NCBI GenBank assembly: GCA_030040395.1 | Contig: JASHTU010000524.1 | Span: 1-15,860 of the forward strand | Direction of reading: 5' to 3' | Length of the DNA: 15,860 nucleotides | Origin: Acidobacteriaceae bacterium | Lineage (GTDB): Bacteria > Acidobacteriota > Terriglobia > Terriglobales > Acidobacteriaceae | Notes under the pieces: model-generated | Database searches by the model: none | What the model was told of the DNA's origin: nothing | The model's input: the letters and a program-made list of their open reading frames with translations, nothing else | Shown: piece after piece, positions 1 through 7,332 of the stretch | How positions within the stretch are numbered: the first letter of the stretch is position 1 | Layout of the letters: every line of letters starts with the position of its first letter | Translations under genes and position numbers: made by a program

Positions 1-36
1 CTGAATAGACTCGCTGCGCCGCAAAGGCGTTCGCAC
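1..36 (-). CDS. possible 5' end of next gene in the pilus/secretion operon (partial)
   Basis: On the minus strand an open frame begins at a GTG (34-36), 18 bases after the stop of the preceding gene, and stays open to the window edge. It reads MRTPLRRSESIQ. A G-rich stretch (AGGGG) precedes it, too close to the GTG but well spaced for an in-frame TTG at 22-24. In pilMNOP-type operons the next gene is usually the secretin (pilQ/gspD), which is the positional expectation only. Twelve codons cannot identify a protein, and this could be untranslated spacer. Confidence 0.25.
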   Translation of the reverse strand, partial: MRTPLRRSESIQ

Positions 37-54
37 CCCTGCCGGTTTGAGGTT

Positions 55-669
55 TTAGAACGACGAAAGGCTGAGCGTCTGCGTGTTGTTGTAAGCCAGA
101 TCCGTAACTTCCACGCTGGTCGCTTTGATCGCGTCCACCTTATAACGATGATCCACAATTTCGCCGATCCGCGCCATGAAGATGTCGCCATTCTCCACGA
201 AAAATGCCTGGATCGATTTGTCCTCGGCCTCGGTGTAGCCGAAGTACTTGAGGTTGATGGCCGGCGGCCGCGGCGGGCCCGGCGGCGGTGGCGCTACGGT
301 GACCGCCGGTGCGCCGGCCCGCGCGCTCTTGATGGGAGTGGGGATGGCAGCCGGGGCCGAATCGGCGGAAAAAATGTTCCTGCCCGTGCCTTCGTATTTC
401 ACGTCCTCGCTTTGCGCCAGCTTGTCGAAGTGCAGGGCAGGATCGATGCCGGCGTTGGTCAGCTTTTGCGCTTCCGGACCGGCGGTGGCAGGCGTGTTCG
501 CCGCGGGGGTGGCGGGCGCGGCAACCGCCGTTGGGGGCGGAACGCGCCGCGGCGGAGGACCGGAGAACTGGTTGTAAAGCTCTATGCCGCCGACTCCCAA
601 AATGATGGTGAAGAGCACAACGAGCAGGTAGACCTGACGCTTGTTCTCCGCTCCCAGACGCAGTGCCAT
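55..669 (-). CDS. PilP/GspC-like inner-membrane protein with proline-rich linker
   Basis: The 204-residue protein has a short cytoplasmic N-terminus, one transmembrane helix (about residues 12-30), and a Pro/Ala-rich periplasmic linker (about 37-65). A short motif, YEGTGRNIF (92-100), resembles the G-R-x-x-F segment that precedes the homology region in PilP and GspC proteins. A second Pro-rich stretch (about 125-137) leads to a compact beta-rich C-terminal domain (about 138-204). This layout suits a periplasmic link between the inner-membrane PilM/N/O-like complex and the outer-membrane secretin. The ATG at 669 lies 2 bp after the stop of the PilO-like gene, so translation is probably coupled. 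The call rests on architecture and gene order more than on residue identity. It is longer than a typical lipoprotein PilP and has a membrane helix instead of a lipobox, which points toward GspC. Confidence 0.6.
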   Translation of the reverse strand: MALRLGAENKRQVYLLVVLFTIILGVGGIELYNQFSGPPPRRVPPPTAVAAPATPAANTPATAGPEAQKLTNAGIDPALHFDKLAQSEDVKYEGTGRNIFSADSAPAAIPTPIKSARAGAPAVTVAPPPPGPPRPPAINLKYFGYTEAEDKSIQAFFVENGDIFMARIGEIVDHRYKVDAIKATSVEVTDLAYNNTQTLSLSSF

Positions 670-671
670 GG

Positions 672-1340
672 CTATCGGCCCTCCGTTCCGGGAGCCGGGG
701 CCGCGGCTTCGGAGGGCGCAGGCGTCGCCGGCGCTTGATCCTCTTTGGGCGTGGCCGGCAACCCGCTAGCCACGGCGTCGGCGGGACGCAACCACGTGGA
801 GAGGCGCAGGCGCAAATTGACCAGACCCCCTTGTTCACCGGTTAGCGACATGGCGCGGATGAGAAAAAAGGTCTGATCGCGCTCCAGGCTGTTGATGAAC
901 TCCATGATCTGCGGATACTCGCCGCTAATGCCCGCATCCATCGAGATCTCGGTCAGGTCGGCGCCCGGAGCGCCCTGCGTGTACTGCACGCGCGAAAGGC
1001 GCACGCCGGACTGCACCTGCAGTTCGCCGATGCGGCTGGCGATGGAGGAATAGTTGGGCGGAATGCGCTGCTTGTAAAAACCGCCCATCTGGTCGCGGGT
1101 CTTGTCCACGCGCTTGTCCAGGCCGCGCAGGGGAGCGGTCTGGAGTTGGAGCGTCTTCAACTGCACTTGCTTTTCCGCCTGGATTTCCGACGAATGGCTG
1201 TCGGTGATGGCCCAATCCATGCCCAGGCGAACCCCCAATCCGATGGTGAGGAGGAGCAACACCACGAATCCTACGTAATGCCAGGTCAGGGGCGAGGTCA
1301 GGCGCTCCCGCCAAAGCGAAGGCTCGCGGTCGCTGCTCAT
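672..1340 (-). CDS. pilO: PilO-like (GspM-type) inner-membrane assembly protein
   Basis: This 222-residue bitopic protein has one strong transmembrane helix (about residues 20-40) after a short charged N-terminus. A coiled-coil region follows (about 50-90), then an alpha/beta periplasmic domain containing a segment like that before the conserved part of PilO ([14 protein letters not shown], 144-157). The C-terminal about 35 residues are Pro/Ala-rich and probably disordered. PilO pairs with PilN in the inner membrane and aligns the pilus or secretion machine with the secretin. The start ATG (1338-1340) overlaps the stop of the PilN-like gene in a 4-bp ATGA arrangement, and the next gene follows after 2 bp. 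Size, topology and position fit PilO well; GspM of a T2SS is the alternative. Confidence 0.75.
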   Translation of the reverse strand: MSSDREPSLWRERLTSPLTWHYVGFVVLLLLTIGLGVRLGMDWAITDSHSSEIQAEKQVQLKTLQLQTAPLRGLDKRVDKTRDQMGGFYKQRIPPNYSSIASRIGELQVQSGVRLSRVQYTQGAPGADLTEISMDAGISGEYPQIMEFINSLERDQTFFLIRAMSLTGEQGGLVNLRLRLSTWLRPADAVASGLPATPKEDQAPATPAPSEAAAPAPGTEGR

Positions 1341-2209
1341 GGCCGGCCTCCAGGAGGTCCAGGTCTTGGAGTTGCAGGTTGCGCGCTGCCCGGCAGCGGA
1401 GCCTGGAGCACGCCCGGATCGGGCTTGCTGAGCGCAGGCTCGGCGTGCGCGTCACCTTTGTACGGCGGCCGCGCCCCGCTTGGAGCGCGCCGAGGCAGCC
1501 GGCGCATGCTCGCCGGCGCGTTGCCGGAGGCCGCGGCCACGGCGGAGGACGCGTTTTCGTCGCTCGTCTGGTTTTCGGCTGTCTCGTTCCTGGCGGTCTC
1601 GCGCTCTTCCGGCGTGGGCGGGTTGTACTCAGCCAATAAATCGAAGTCGAATCGATTGGAGGCGCTTACCGGTTCCAGGCGTTGGTTGGCGCCGTTGCCG
1701 GTGGCCTCGGAGTTTTCGCCCACAATCCGCGGTTCGAGAAAACGCTTGGAGTGTTCGAGGTTGCGCACCAGGTCGACGCCCAGATCGCGGGGGCCGGCGA
1801 CGTGGAGGTGCAGGGTAATATGGCCGTCTTTGGCGCGCACCGGCTCGAGCGTGGTCACCTGCACGCCGCCCGGGAGCACGGTTTCCAGGTTTTCCATGGC
1901 TAGCGTCCAGGAAAACGCTTTATCGTCGAAGAGCTGGTTGAGCGCGTCCACCTGCGTTAGAAGCAGGGCGTTGTCCGGTTTCCGCATCAGGGTGAGGAAA
2001 CTTTGGCGCTCCGCGGTGACGCGGGCAATTTGCGCGTCGAGCAAGCGCTCGCGCTCGCGCGCCTGTTCCGCTTTCTGGTGCAGGGCGCGCAGGCCCAGTC
2101 CAAGGGCCACGCAAACCAGGGCCAGAGCGCCCATGGAAAGGCGCAGGCGCTTCATTGCCGGACCCAGGTCGGCGAAGGGGCGAGTGGCGAGATTGAGAGT
2201 AATCCGCAT
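1337..2209 (-). CDS. pilN: PilN-like inner-membrane assembly protein with long disordered tail
   Basis: The start chosen is ATG 2207-2209, giving 290 residues beginning MRITLNLATRPF, the usual PilN opening (short N-terminal peptide with N-L motif that docks onto PilM). A longer in-frame start at 2281 exists, but it would overlap the end of pilM by 68 bases, and a G-rich Shine-Dalgarno-like stretch precedes 2209. The transmembrane helix is about residues 24-42, a coiled coil about 43-72, and a ferredoxin-like periplasmic domain about 85-165. Residues about 196-290 form a Pro/Ala/Glu-rich tail not expected in PilN, which is normally around 180-200 residues. The gap to pilM is 4 bp, and pilO overlaps by 4 bp. 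PilN dimerises with PilO and ties the complex to cytoplasmic PilM. Confidence 0.75.
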   Translation of the reverse strand: MRITLNLATRPFADLGPAMKRLRLSMGALALVCVALGLGLRALHQKAEQARERERLLDAQIARVTAERQSFLTLMRKPDNALLLTQVDALNQLFDDKAFSWTLAMENLETVLPGGVQVTTLEPVRAKDGHITLHLHVAGPRDLGVDLVRNLEHSKRFLEPRIVGENSEATGNGANQRLEPVSASNRFDFDLLAEYNPPTPEERETARNETAENQTSDENASSAVAAASGNAPASMRRLPRRAPSGARPPYKGDAHAEPALSKPDPGVLQAPLPGSAQPATPRPGPPGGRP

Positions 2210-2213
2210 GGCG

Positions 2214-3137
2214 CTAACTCGCTCCCGCCAAAGCGCCGGTGACGCCGGCGAGGCTTGCCGCCGCGAGCGCGGCGTCGGCATGTTCAGAGGGCGGCGTCAG
2301 CTCCACCAGATCCAATTCCCCGTCGCGGATCCAGCCGGCGACTTCGCTGGCCGGGAGGTTGCCGGCGTAGTGCAGGCGGCGGGGTCGAACGCGCAGCCGG
2401 TCCTCGAAATACGCGGCGGCCACGGCGATGCCCCGCTGAATCTCGGCGATGCGGTCAGTGGGTGACTCGGGCAGGTCGAGGGTCCGGTAGAGAAGCAGAT
2501 CTTCGCCCGCGGCGATGGTGGTGGTGAGGGCCTGGCCGCTTAGGTTCGCAATCAACACTGCTTCGAGCGAATCGACGGCTTCAAGCGTGGCGAGGCTGGA
2601 TGACAGCACCGCCCCGGGCTCATAGCCGGCGGCGCGCACGGCGGCTTCGTACTCGGCCAGAACCGGGCCGGGCAGAATCGCCGCCAGCACCCGGCATTCG
2701 GTCTTGTCCTGCGAGAGCACCTGATAGCTCACGCCGGCGTGTTCCACCTCAAAAGGAACCATTTTGCGCAAGCGGAAACGCAGCACAGGGATGGCTTCAG
2801 CGGATTTCGAGGGCAGGGAATCGAAGTCGAGAACGAAGACGCGCACGGTGGTGTCAGGTAGAACCAGAGTGACAGACCGGGTGCGCGGCGAAACCCGGCT
2901 CAACGCGCTGCGCATGGCGGCGGAGACCGCCTCCGGCGCGTGCAGGTTGGGCGCGTCGATGCCGGGAACCAGGGCCCCGGCGGGCAAAGGGACAAACGCG
3001 CAGTCCAGTGCATGCGCCGCGCCCAGACCGCCGCGTCGCACCGCCGCCAGCACCCCTTCAGGCGCGATCTCCACCGCCGCCGGCGGACGCCCGCCAGGCT
3101 GCGCGCTGTGTTTAGCCGAATTCAAAAGCGAATTCAT
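2214..3137 (-). CDS. pilM: PilM/GspL-like actin-fold protein, nucleotide site degenerate
   Basis: This 307-residue soluble protein resembles the PilM family. It has an N-terminal beta-strand segment (AAVEIAPEGVLAAV, about 20-33), the strand-helix block with LRFRLRKMVPF (119-129) that corresponds to the P-x-x-x-IPF signature before the 'YQVL' strand, and a late LHYAGN segment (255-260). PilM is a cytoplasmic actin-like protein that binds the PilN N-terminus and links it to the assembly ATPases. The usual D-x-G phosphate loop in strand 1 reads E-I-A-P-E-G, and the second loop (about 193-201, VLIANLSGQ) lacks the expected Asp-Gly pair, so ATP binding is doubtful. The start at 3137 has AGGACTTGGA just upstream, whose AGGA lies in the left arm of a heptad-repeat element. 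GspL is the alternative name. Confidence 0.72.
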   Translation of the reverse strand: MNSLLNSAKHSAQPGGRPPAAVEIAPEGVLAAVRRGGLGAAHALDCAFVPLPAGALVPGIDAPNLHAPEAVSAAMRSALSRVSPRTRSVTLVLPDTTVRVFVLDFDSLPSKSAEAIPVLRFRLRKMVPFEVEHAGVSYQVLSQDKTECRVLAAILPGPVLAEYEAAVRAAGYEPGAVLSSSLATLEAVDSLEAVLIANLSGQALTTTIAAGEDLLLYRTLDLPESPTDRIAEIQRGIAVAAAYFEDRLRVRPRRLHYAGNLPASEVAGWIRDGELDLVELTPPSEHADAALAAASLAGVTGALAGAS

Positions 3138-3143
3138 TCCAAG

Positions 3144-3251
3144 TCCTAGCTGCTAGCTTTCTCACACTATGGTTAGCTTCAGCGACTAACCCAAGCGGCA
3201 AACATCGGCGCCAATAGCTGGAAGCTAGTGGCTGGAAGCTGGTAGCTGTCT
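3144..3251. repeat. heptad inverted-repeat element, copy 1 (between pilB and pilM)
   Basis: The left arm has two 7-nt units, TCCTAGC (3144-3150) and TGCTAGC (3151-3157). The spacer 3158-3216 ends with GCCAAT (3210-3215). The right arm has five reverse-complement-type units from 3217: GCTGGAA, GCTAGTG, GCTGGAA, GCTGGTA, GCTGTCT, the last touching the pilB stop codon. It splits an otherwise tightly packed operon. The left arm supplies the AGGA of the pilM ribosome-binding site on the minus strand. This copy is the most diverged of three in the window. Confidence 0.7.
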
Positions 3252-4885
3252 CATCGCGAGGCCTCGATAAAGGTCACTTTGTTGATCTCCTTGAGCGTGG
3301 TGATCCCGCGCCGCACCCGCTCAATCGCCGACTCGCGCAAAAACGTCATGCCCTCCTTCTGCGCCAGTTTGCGCACTTCGGAGGTGGGTTTCTTGGCCAG
3401 GATCAGTTCACGAATGGGATCGGTAAGCTCGAGCAACTCATGAATGGCAGTGCGCCCGCGGTGGCCTGTGCCGCCGCACTCCATGCAGCCCGCGCCTTCA
3501 CGGAAGCCGAAGCTGCGCCATTCCGCCGGATCCAAACCGCTAGCGAGCAGCGTCTCATCGTCGTAGTACACCGTGTGCGCGCAGTACTCGCAAATGGTGC
3601 GTACCAACCGCTGGGCCAGAATGCAGTTGAGCGCGGAGACAAAGTTGTAAGCCTCGACACCCATATTCAGGAAGCGCCCCAGCACATCGACCACATTGTT
3701 GGCGTGGACGGTGGTGAACACCAGGTGGCCGGTGAGCGCGGAGTTAATAGCGATCTGCGCCGTCTCCTGGTCGCGAATTTCGCCCACCAGAATTTTGTCG
3801 GGGTCGTGGCGCAGGATGGACCGCAATCCGCGCGCGAAGGTCAGGCCCTTTTTCTCGTTAACCGGAATTTGCGTGATGCCGCGAATCTGATACTCCACCG
3901 GGTCTTCGATGGTGATGATTTTGTCTTCGTCGCTTTTGATTTCGTTCAGCGCCGCGTAAAGAGTGGTGGTCTTGCCCGAGCCCGTGGGTCCGGTCACCAG
4001 CACCATGCCGTACGGCTCGCGGATGTAGCGCCGGAAACGCTTGAGATCCTCTTCGGCAAAGCCCACCACAGCCAGAGTCAGGTGCTTGAATTTCTCGCTC
4101 ATCGACTCTTTGTCCAGCACGCGCAGCACTGCGTTTTCGCCGTGAATGGTGGGCATGATGGAGACGCGGAAGTCGATCAGGCGGCCCTTATATCGCACCC
4201 GGAAGCGGCCATCCTGGGGCACGCGGCGCTCGGCGATGTCGAGCTCGCTCATGATCTTGATGCGGCTCAGGATGGTGGTGTGATGCTCGCGCGCGATGGG
4301 GGCCATGGCGGGTTGCAGCACGCCGTCGATCCGGTACTTGACCACCACGGAGTCGTCGTTGGTCTCGATGTGAACGTCGGAAGCGCGGCGCTCTAGAGCT
4401 GTGAAAATGGTCGTATCCACCAGCCGGATGATGGGGCTGATGTCTTCCTCGCTGGTCAGCTTCTCAATGGAGATGTTCTCGTCGGTGTTCTCCTCGCCGG
4501 TCAACACGTCGAAGGTCAGCCCCTCGCTGGCCTCGTCGAGCACGCGCTGCGACTGCTCGGTTTTCTTGAGCAGGTCGGTGATCTGGGAGAGCGTGGCCAC
4601 GCGCGCGTGGATGCGCTGGCCGAGAAGACCGGCGATCTCGTCGAGCACCATGAGCCGCGATGGATCGCTGACCGCGATGGTCAGGCCGTCGGCCTGCTGC
4701 TCGATGGGCACAAAATTGTACCGGAACATCAGCTCCACCGGCACCGTACGCAGTAGGTCGTGCTGGATCTTGAAATTCTTCAGGTCCACGAATTCAGCGT
4801 GGTAGCGGCGCGCCAGGGCTTCAGCCTGGGCGCGCTCGTCGCCGGCCGCGGGAATCGGAAGAGCAGCAACGCTGGCTTCGGCCAT
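3251..4885 (-). CDS. pilB: type IV pilus / type II secretion assembly ATPase (PilB/GspE)
   Basis: The 544-residue hexameric secretion ATPase powers pilin or pseudopilin polymerisation at the cytoplasmic face. It has an MshEN/T2SSE N-terminal domain (about 22-110), followed by the N2 and ATPase domains. The Walker A is GPTGSGKT (299-306), the Asp box ITIEDPVEY (324-332), the Walker B ILVGEIRD with Glu369 (365-372), and the His box TTVHANN (391-397). A CxxC pair (C432/C435 and C467/C470) forms the zinc site typical of PilB/GspE and absent from retraction ATPases (PilT). The N-terminus begins directly at the second part of the usual N-domain: I do not see the RLGxxL-type c-di-GMP motif of longer MshE/PilB proteins. 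The start ATG 4883-4885 follows pilC by 6 bp. PilB versus GspE cannot be settled here. Confidence 0.95.
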   Translation of the reverse strand: MAEASVAALPIPAAGDERAQAEALARRYHAEFVDLKNFKIQHDLLRTVPVELMFRYNFVPIEQQADGLTIAVSDPSRLMVLDEIAGLLGQRIHARVATLSQITDLLKKTEQSQRVLDEASEGLTFDVLTGEENTDENISIEKLTSEEDISPIIRLVDTTIFTALERRASDVHIETNDDSVVVKYRIDGVLQPAMAPIAREHHTTILSRIKIMSELDIAERRVPQDGRFRVRYKGRLIDFRVSIMPTIHGENAVLRVLDKESMSEKFKHLTLAVVGFAEEDLKRFRRYIREPYGMVLVTGPTGSGKTTTLYAALNEIKSDEDKIITIEDPVEYQIRGITQIPVNEKKGLTFARGLRSILRHDPDKILVGEIRDQETAQIAINSALTGHLVFTTVHANNVVDVLGRFLNMGVEAYNFVSALNCILAQRLVRTICEYCAHTVYYDDETLLASGLDPAEWRSFGFREGAGCMECGGTGHRGRTAIHELLELTDPIRELILAKKPTSEVRKLAQKEGMTFLRESAIERVRRGITTLKEINKVTFIEASR

Positions 4886-4891
4886 TGCGGA

Positions 4892-6094
4892 CTAACCTCC
4901 AACTCCGCCGGCCTGGCCCAGCGAAAAGATGGGCAGGTACAGCGAGATAAGAATGAAGACCACGACCACGCCCATGACCACGAGAATAGCCGGCTCGATG
5001 AGGGCCAGCGAGGCGGTGAGGGCCGTGGCCACGTCTTCTTCAAAGAATTCGGCTACCGAGTTCAACATCTGCGGCAGGGCGCCGGTCTGTTCGCCCACCG
5101 TGATCATCTCCGACGCTAGATCGGGAAAGACGCCGGTTTTCGCCAGCGACTCGGCCAGGCTCTTGCCTTCACGCACCGTGCCGATCGAAGTGTGCACGGC
5201 CTTCGATACTTTGCGCGAGGAAATCGAGCGCGCCGCGGTTTCGAGCGAAGGCACCAGCGGCAAGCCGCCGGTGAGCAGGGTCGATAGGGTGCGCGCAAAC
5301 AGAGCCACCTGGTATTTGAGCCAGATTTTGCCGAACATCGGCAAGCCCACACGGAAGCCATCGATAATATCCCGGCCTTTCCCGCTGAGCGAGAAGCGGT
5401 AGGTCGTGAAGCCGATCACGATGACGGCGACGGCGAGCCAGACAAAGTTATGTTGCATCCATTTGCCGAAGCTCAACAGGTCGATGGTCATGGTGGGGAG
5501 CTTCGAGCCCATCTGGTCGTAGAGTACCGCGAACTGCGGCACCACCACGGTGAGCAGAAAGATCATTAGGCCGATCACCAGCGTCATTAGCAGCGAGGGA
5601 TAAATGAGCGAAGCGGTGAGCTTTTTGCGGAAGGCCAGCGAAACTTTCTGGAAGCTGACATATCGCTCCAGAACCTCCTGCAGGTTCCCGGAGCGCTCGC
5701 CGGCGAGCAGCGTGGTGGTGTACATGAGCGGAAAGCCGCTTTGCGCTTCGAAGGCCGCCGAGAGCGCCTCGCCGGTTTTCACGCGGCCAGCCACATCGTC
5801 CAATTGCCCGGCGAAGGTCGCGTTCTTCTGGATCTTGCCCAGCATCTGCAGGGAGCCCAGGATGGGTAGTCCGGCGCGGATGAGGGTCAGAAACTGCTGA
5901 TTGAAGATGAGAAAGGGTTCAAGCTTGACTTTGCGCCGCCCCAGCGCCCCGAGGCCGCCGCGGGAACGCACGCTGAAAACGTGGTAGCCCGCGTGAGTAA
6001 AACGGGCGCGCAGCTCCTCGGCGGTGGCCGCGGTCTGGATCTGCTCCTGCACGCGGCCACGCTCATCGGCCAGTCTGATGACGAACTCTGCCAT
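4892..6094 (-). CDS. pilC: type IV pilus / type II secretion platform protein (PilC/GspF)
   Basis: This 400-residue inner-membrane protein contains two T2SF repeats (about 62-185 and 265-388), each with the family GE-x-(S/T)-G-x-L signature (GERSGNL 132-138; GEQTGAL 334-340). Three transmembrane helices are predicted at about 164-186, 215-233 and 367-389. A short N-terminal domain (about 1-50) carries the common opening in which a dipeptide-rich beta hairpin precedes the GYxVFSV strand. PilC/GspF is the rotor platform on which the PilB ATPase acts. Length and topology are normal. It is the first gene of the leftward operon, so its promoter should lie in the divergent region at 6095-6541. Only 6 bp separate it from pilB. 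The GGAG just before the ATG is close to it, giving a modest ribosome-binding site. Confidence 0.93.
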   Translation of the reverse strand: MAEFVIRLADERGRVQEQIQTAATAEELRARFTHAGYHVFSVRSRGGLGALGRRKVKLEPFLIFNQQFLTLIRAGLPILGSLQMLGKIQKNATFAGQLDDVAGRVKTGEALSAAFEAQSGFPLMYTTTLLAGERSGNLQEVLERYVSFQKVSLAFRKKLTASLIYPSLLMTLVIGLMIFLLTVVVPQFAVLYDQMGSKLPTMTIDLLSFGKWMQHNFVWLAVAVIVIGFTTYRFSLSGKGRDIIDGFRVGLPMFGKIWLKYQVALFARTLSTLLTGGLPLVPSLETAARSISSRKVSKAVHTSIGTVREGKSLAESLAKTGVFPDLASEMITVGEQTGALPQMLNSVAEFFEEDVATALTASLALIEPAILVVMGVVVVFILISLYLPIFSLGQAGGVGG

Positions 6095-6308
6095 AGCTCC
6101 GGATGCCGGTTTCCCGTTCCCTTGCGCTCCCGGCCTTCCTTAGAGATTGTTCCTGCTCAAGGGTAACAGTAACTTCAATACAATCGACGCCCGAGGAGCC
6201 CTGAGCGCTCATGGCGGCGGGCCAGGGAGCGGAGCCCGGAATCGACCCGCACGCCGCCACTTGGCGAGGGGGTTCGAGGCGGAGCAGGCGCCCTTGGGCC
6301 ATTTTCGC

Positions 6309-6324
6309 TGTGACCGCTGTCACT
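6309..6324. promoter_or_regulatory. CRP/FNR-family-like dyad in the divergent region
   Basis: The sequence reads TGTGA-N6-TCACT, one base from the classic CRP half-site pair TGTGA-N6-TCACA. It is centred near 6316, about 220 bp from each flanking start codon. Position in a shared divergent region fits a site able to affect both operons. This is a motif match only; no CRP/FNR gene is in the window. Confidence 0.35.
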
Positions 6325-6457
6325 GCCTCCGCCCCTGAACACCAATTACCAAACTCGCCCTCAAAGCGAATCCCTTCCTGAAATCGCGGCCCATTCTTTT
6401 CACTTTCCAATCTTGAGTCTTCCGGCGCTAAGCGAGAAGGTGGAGGAGGTTGCTCGC

Positions 6458-6473
6458 GTTAAAGTGCTTTAAC
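6458..6473. promoter_or_regulatory. 16-bp palindrome upstream of the response regulator (candidate operator)
   Basis: GTTAAAG-TG-CTTTAAC is a perfect inverted repeat with 7-bp arms and a 2-bp centre, AT-rich in a GC-rich surrounding, 69 bp before the regulator ATG at 6542. Such a dyad is a plausible operator, possibly for autoregulation. OmpR-type regulators usually prefer direct repeats, so a different dimeric regulator is equally possible. Confidence 0.35.
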
Positions 6474-6541
6474 CAACGCGCCCGGTCTTTGAACAGGCGG
6501 GTGCTTCGGTGAACGGCATCGCGGGGGGGGAAAAAGTTCGC

Positions 6542-7303
6542 ATGAGGTTACTAATCGCCGAGGACGACAAAGCGTTGGGATTGTTTCTGAGCCGGGGGCT
6601 GGAAGCCGACGGGCATCGCGTTCGTCTGGCCTGCGACGGCGGTGCGGCCGTGGAGGCATTTCGCGAGGATTTGCCGGATTTGACCATTCTCGACCTGAAC
6701 ATGCCGGTAAAAGACGGCGAACACGTTCTCGAGGAAGTGCGTTCACTGGACGCGGACCTGCCGGTGCTGGTGCTGACCGCGCGGCAGGAAGTGGACACGC
6801 GGGTGCGTTGCCTCGATCGCGGCGCCGACGACCTGATGCTCAAGCCATTCAGCCTGCATGAGCTGCGGGCGCGCTGCCGGGCGCTGCTCAGGCGCAAGCG
6901 GGAGGCGCGGCTGCAGTTGCGCGCCGGCGACCTGGAATTGGACCGGCTGGAACATACGGCGCGCCGCGGCGGGCGGGCGATTCTGCTCACCAACAAGGAA
7001 TTTGCGCTCCTCGAGCACCTGATGCTGAACCGCGGCCGCTGCGTTTCGCGGGTCGATCTGCTGGAGACGGTCTGGAATCTCGAACCGGCGCAGACCACCA
7101 ACATCGTGGATGTGTACGTCAACTACCTTCGCCGGAAACTGAAGGATCCGCCTCCGGGACATCTGATCCGCACCGTGCGCGGGCAGGGTTACATGGTCCC
7201 TTCGGAGACGGAGCTGGCGCTGGCGGCTGTTCCGGCGCATCCGGCGCCCGATGCGCAAGCCGCGAAGGTTGAGGCCGCACTCCAAGCTTCATCGGTTTAT
7301 TGA
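6542..7303 (+). CDS. OmpR/PhoB-type response regulator
   Basis: The 253-residue two-domain regulator has a receiver (1-115) with the acidic pair D8/D9, phospho-acceptor D51 (LDLNMP), T79 and K101, all intact, so it should be phosphorylatable. A winged-helix DNA-binding domain (about 125-220) ends in the typical IRTVRGQGYMV wing. A Pro/Ala-rich tail of about 30 residues follows. The ATG at 6542 is preferred because the receiver begins there (MRLLIAEDD); an in-frame GTG at 6509 would add 11 residues. No histidine kinase is adjacent. It lies divergently to the pilus/secretion operon and 29 bp before the sigma-54 activator, with which it is probably cotranscribed. Its targets are unknown; the flanking operons are candidates. 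Confidence 0.9.
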   Translation: MRLLIAEDDKALGLFLSRGLEADGHRVRLACDGGAAVEAFREDLPDLTILDLNMPVKDGEHVLEEVRSLDADLPVLVLTARQEVDTRVRCLDRGADDLMLKPFSLHELRARCRALLRRKREARLQLRAGDLELDRLEHTARRGGRAILLTNKEFALLEHLMLNRGRCVSRVDLLETVWNLEPAQTTNIVDVYVNYLRRKLKDPPPGHLIRTVRGQGYMVPSETELALAAVPAHPAPDAQAAKVEAALQASSVY

Positions 7304-7332
7304 TGTCATTCATTTTTCTTAGGAGATGATTC

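Larger units (their letters stand above)
6095..6541. other. divergent intergenic region between pilC and the response regulator gene
   Basis: These 447 bp separate two operons transcribed away from each other and must contain both promoters. I see no convincing coding frame: the frames present overlap pilC or have arbitrary composition. I could not find a clear sigma-70 -35/-10 pair, nor a sigma-54 GG-N10-GC promoter on either strand. Two symmetrical sites stand out, at 6309-6324 and 6458-6473. A G8-A5 homopolymer pair (6523-6535) precedes the regulator ATG. Confidence 0.8.

Noticed and set aside
1146..2465. 439-codon plus-strand frame across pilN/pilM/pilO
   Set aside because: Arg/Ser/Ala-rich shadow frame crossing three tightly packed opposite-strand genes with clear membrane topology.
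3144..3251. Rho-independent terminator or CRISPR reading of the heptad repeats
   Set aside because: No U-tract follows the potential stem, units are only 7 nt with no unique spacers between them, and genes on both sides belong to one operon.
3440..4396. 318-codon plus-strand frame over pilB
   Set aside because: It lies opposite the ATPase motifs of pilB and has the His/Val/Ala-rich composition of a complementary frame.
6063..6410. 115-codon minus-strand frame upstream of and overlapping pilC
   Set aside because: It overlaps the start of pilC, has no ribosome-binding site I can see and no recognisable domain, and crosses the CRP-like dyad.
6460..6486. Possible sigma-28 (FliA) promoter: TAAAGTGC in the palindrome
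   Set aside because: The -35-like half is good, but no GCCGATAA-like -10 lies at 11-12 bp; GCCCGGTC is too weak to call.
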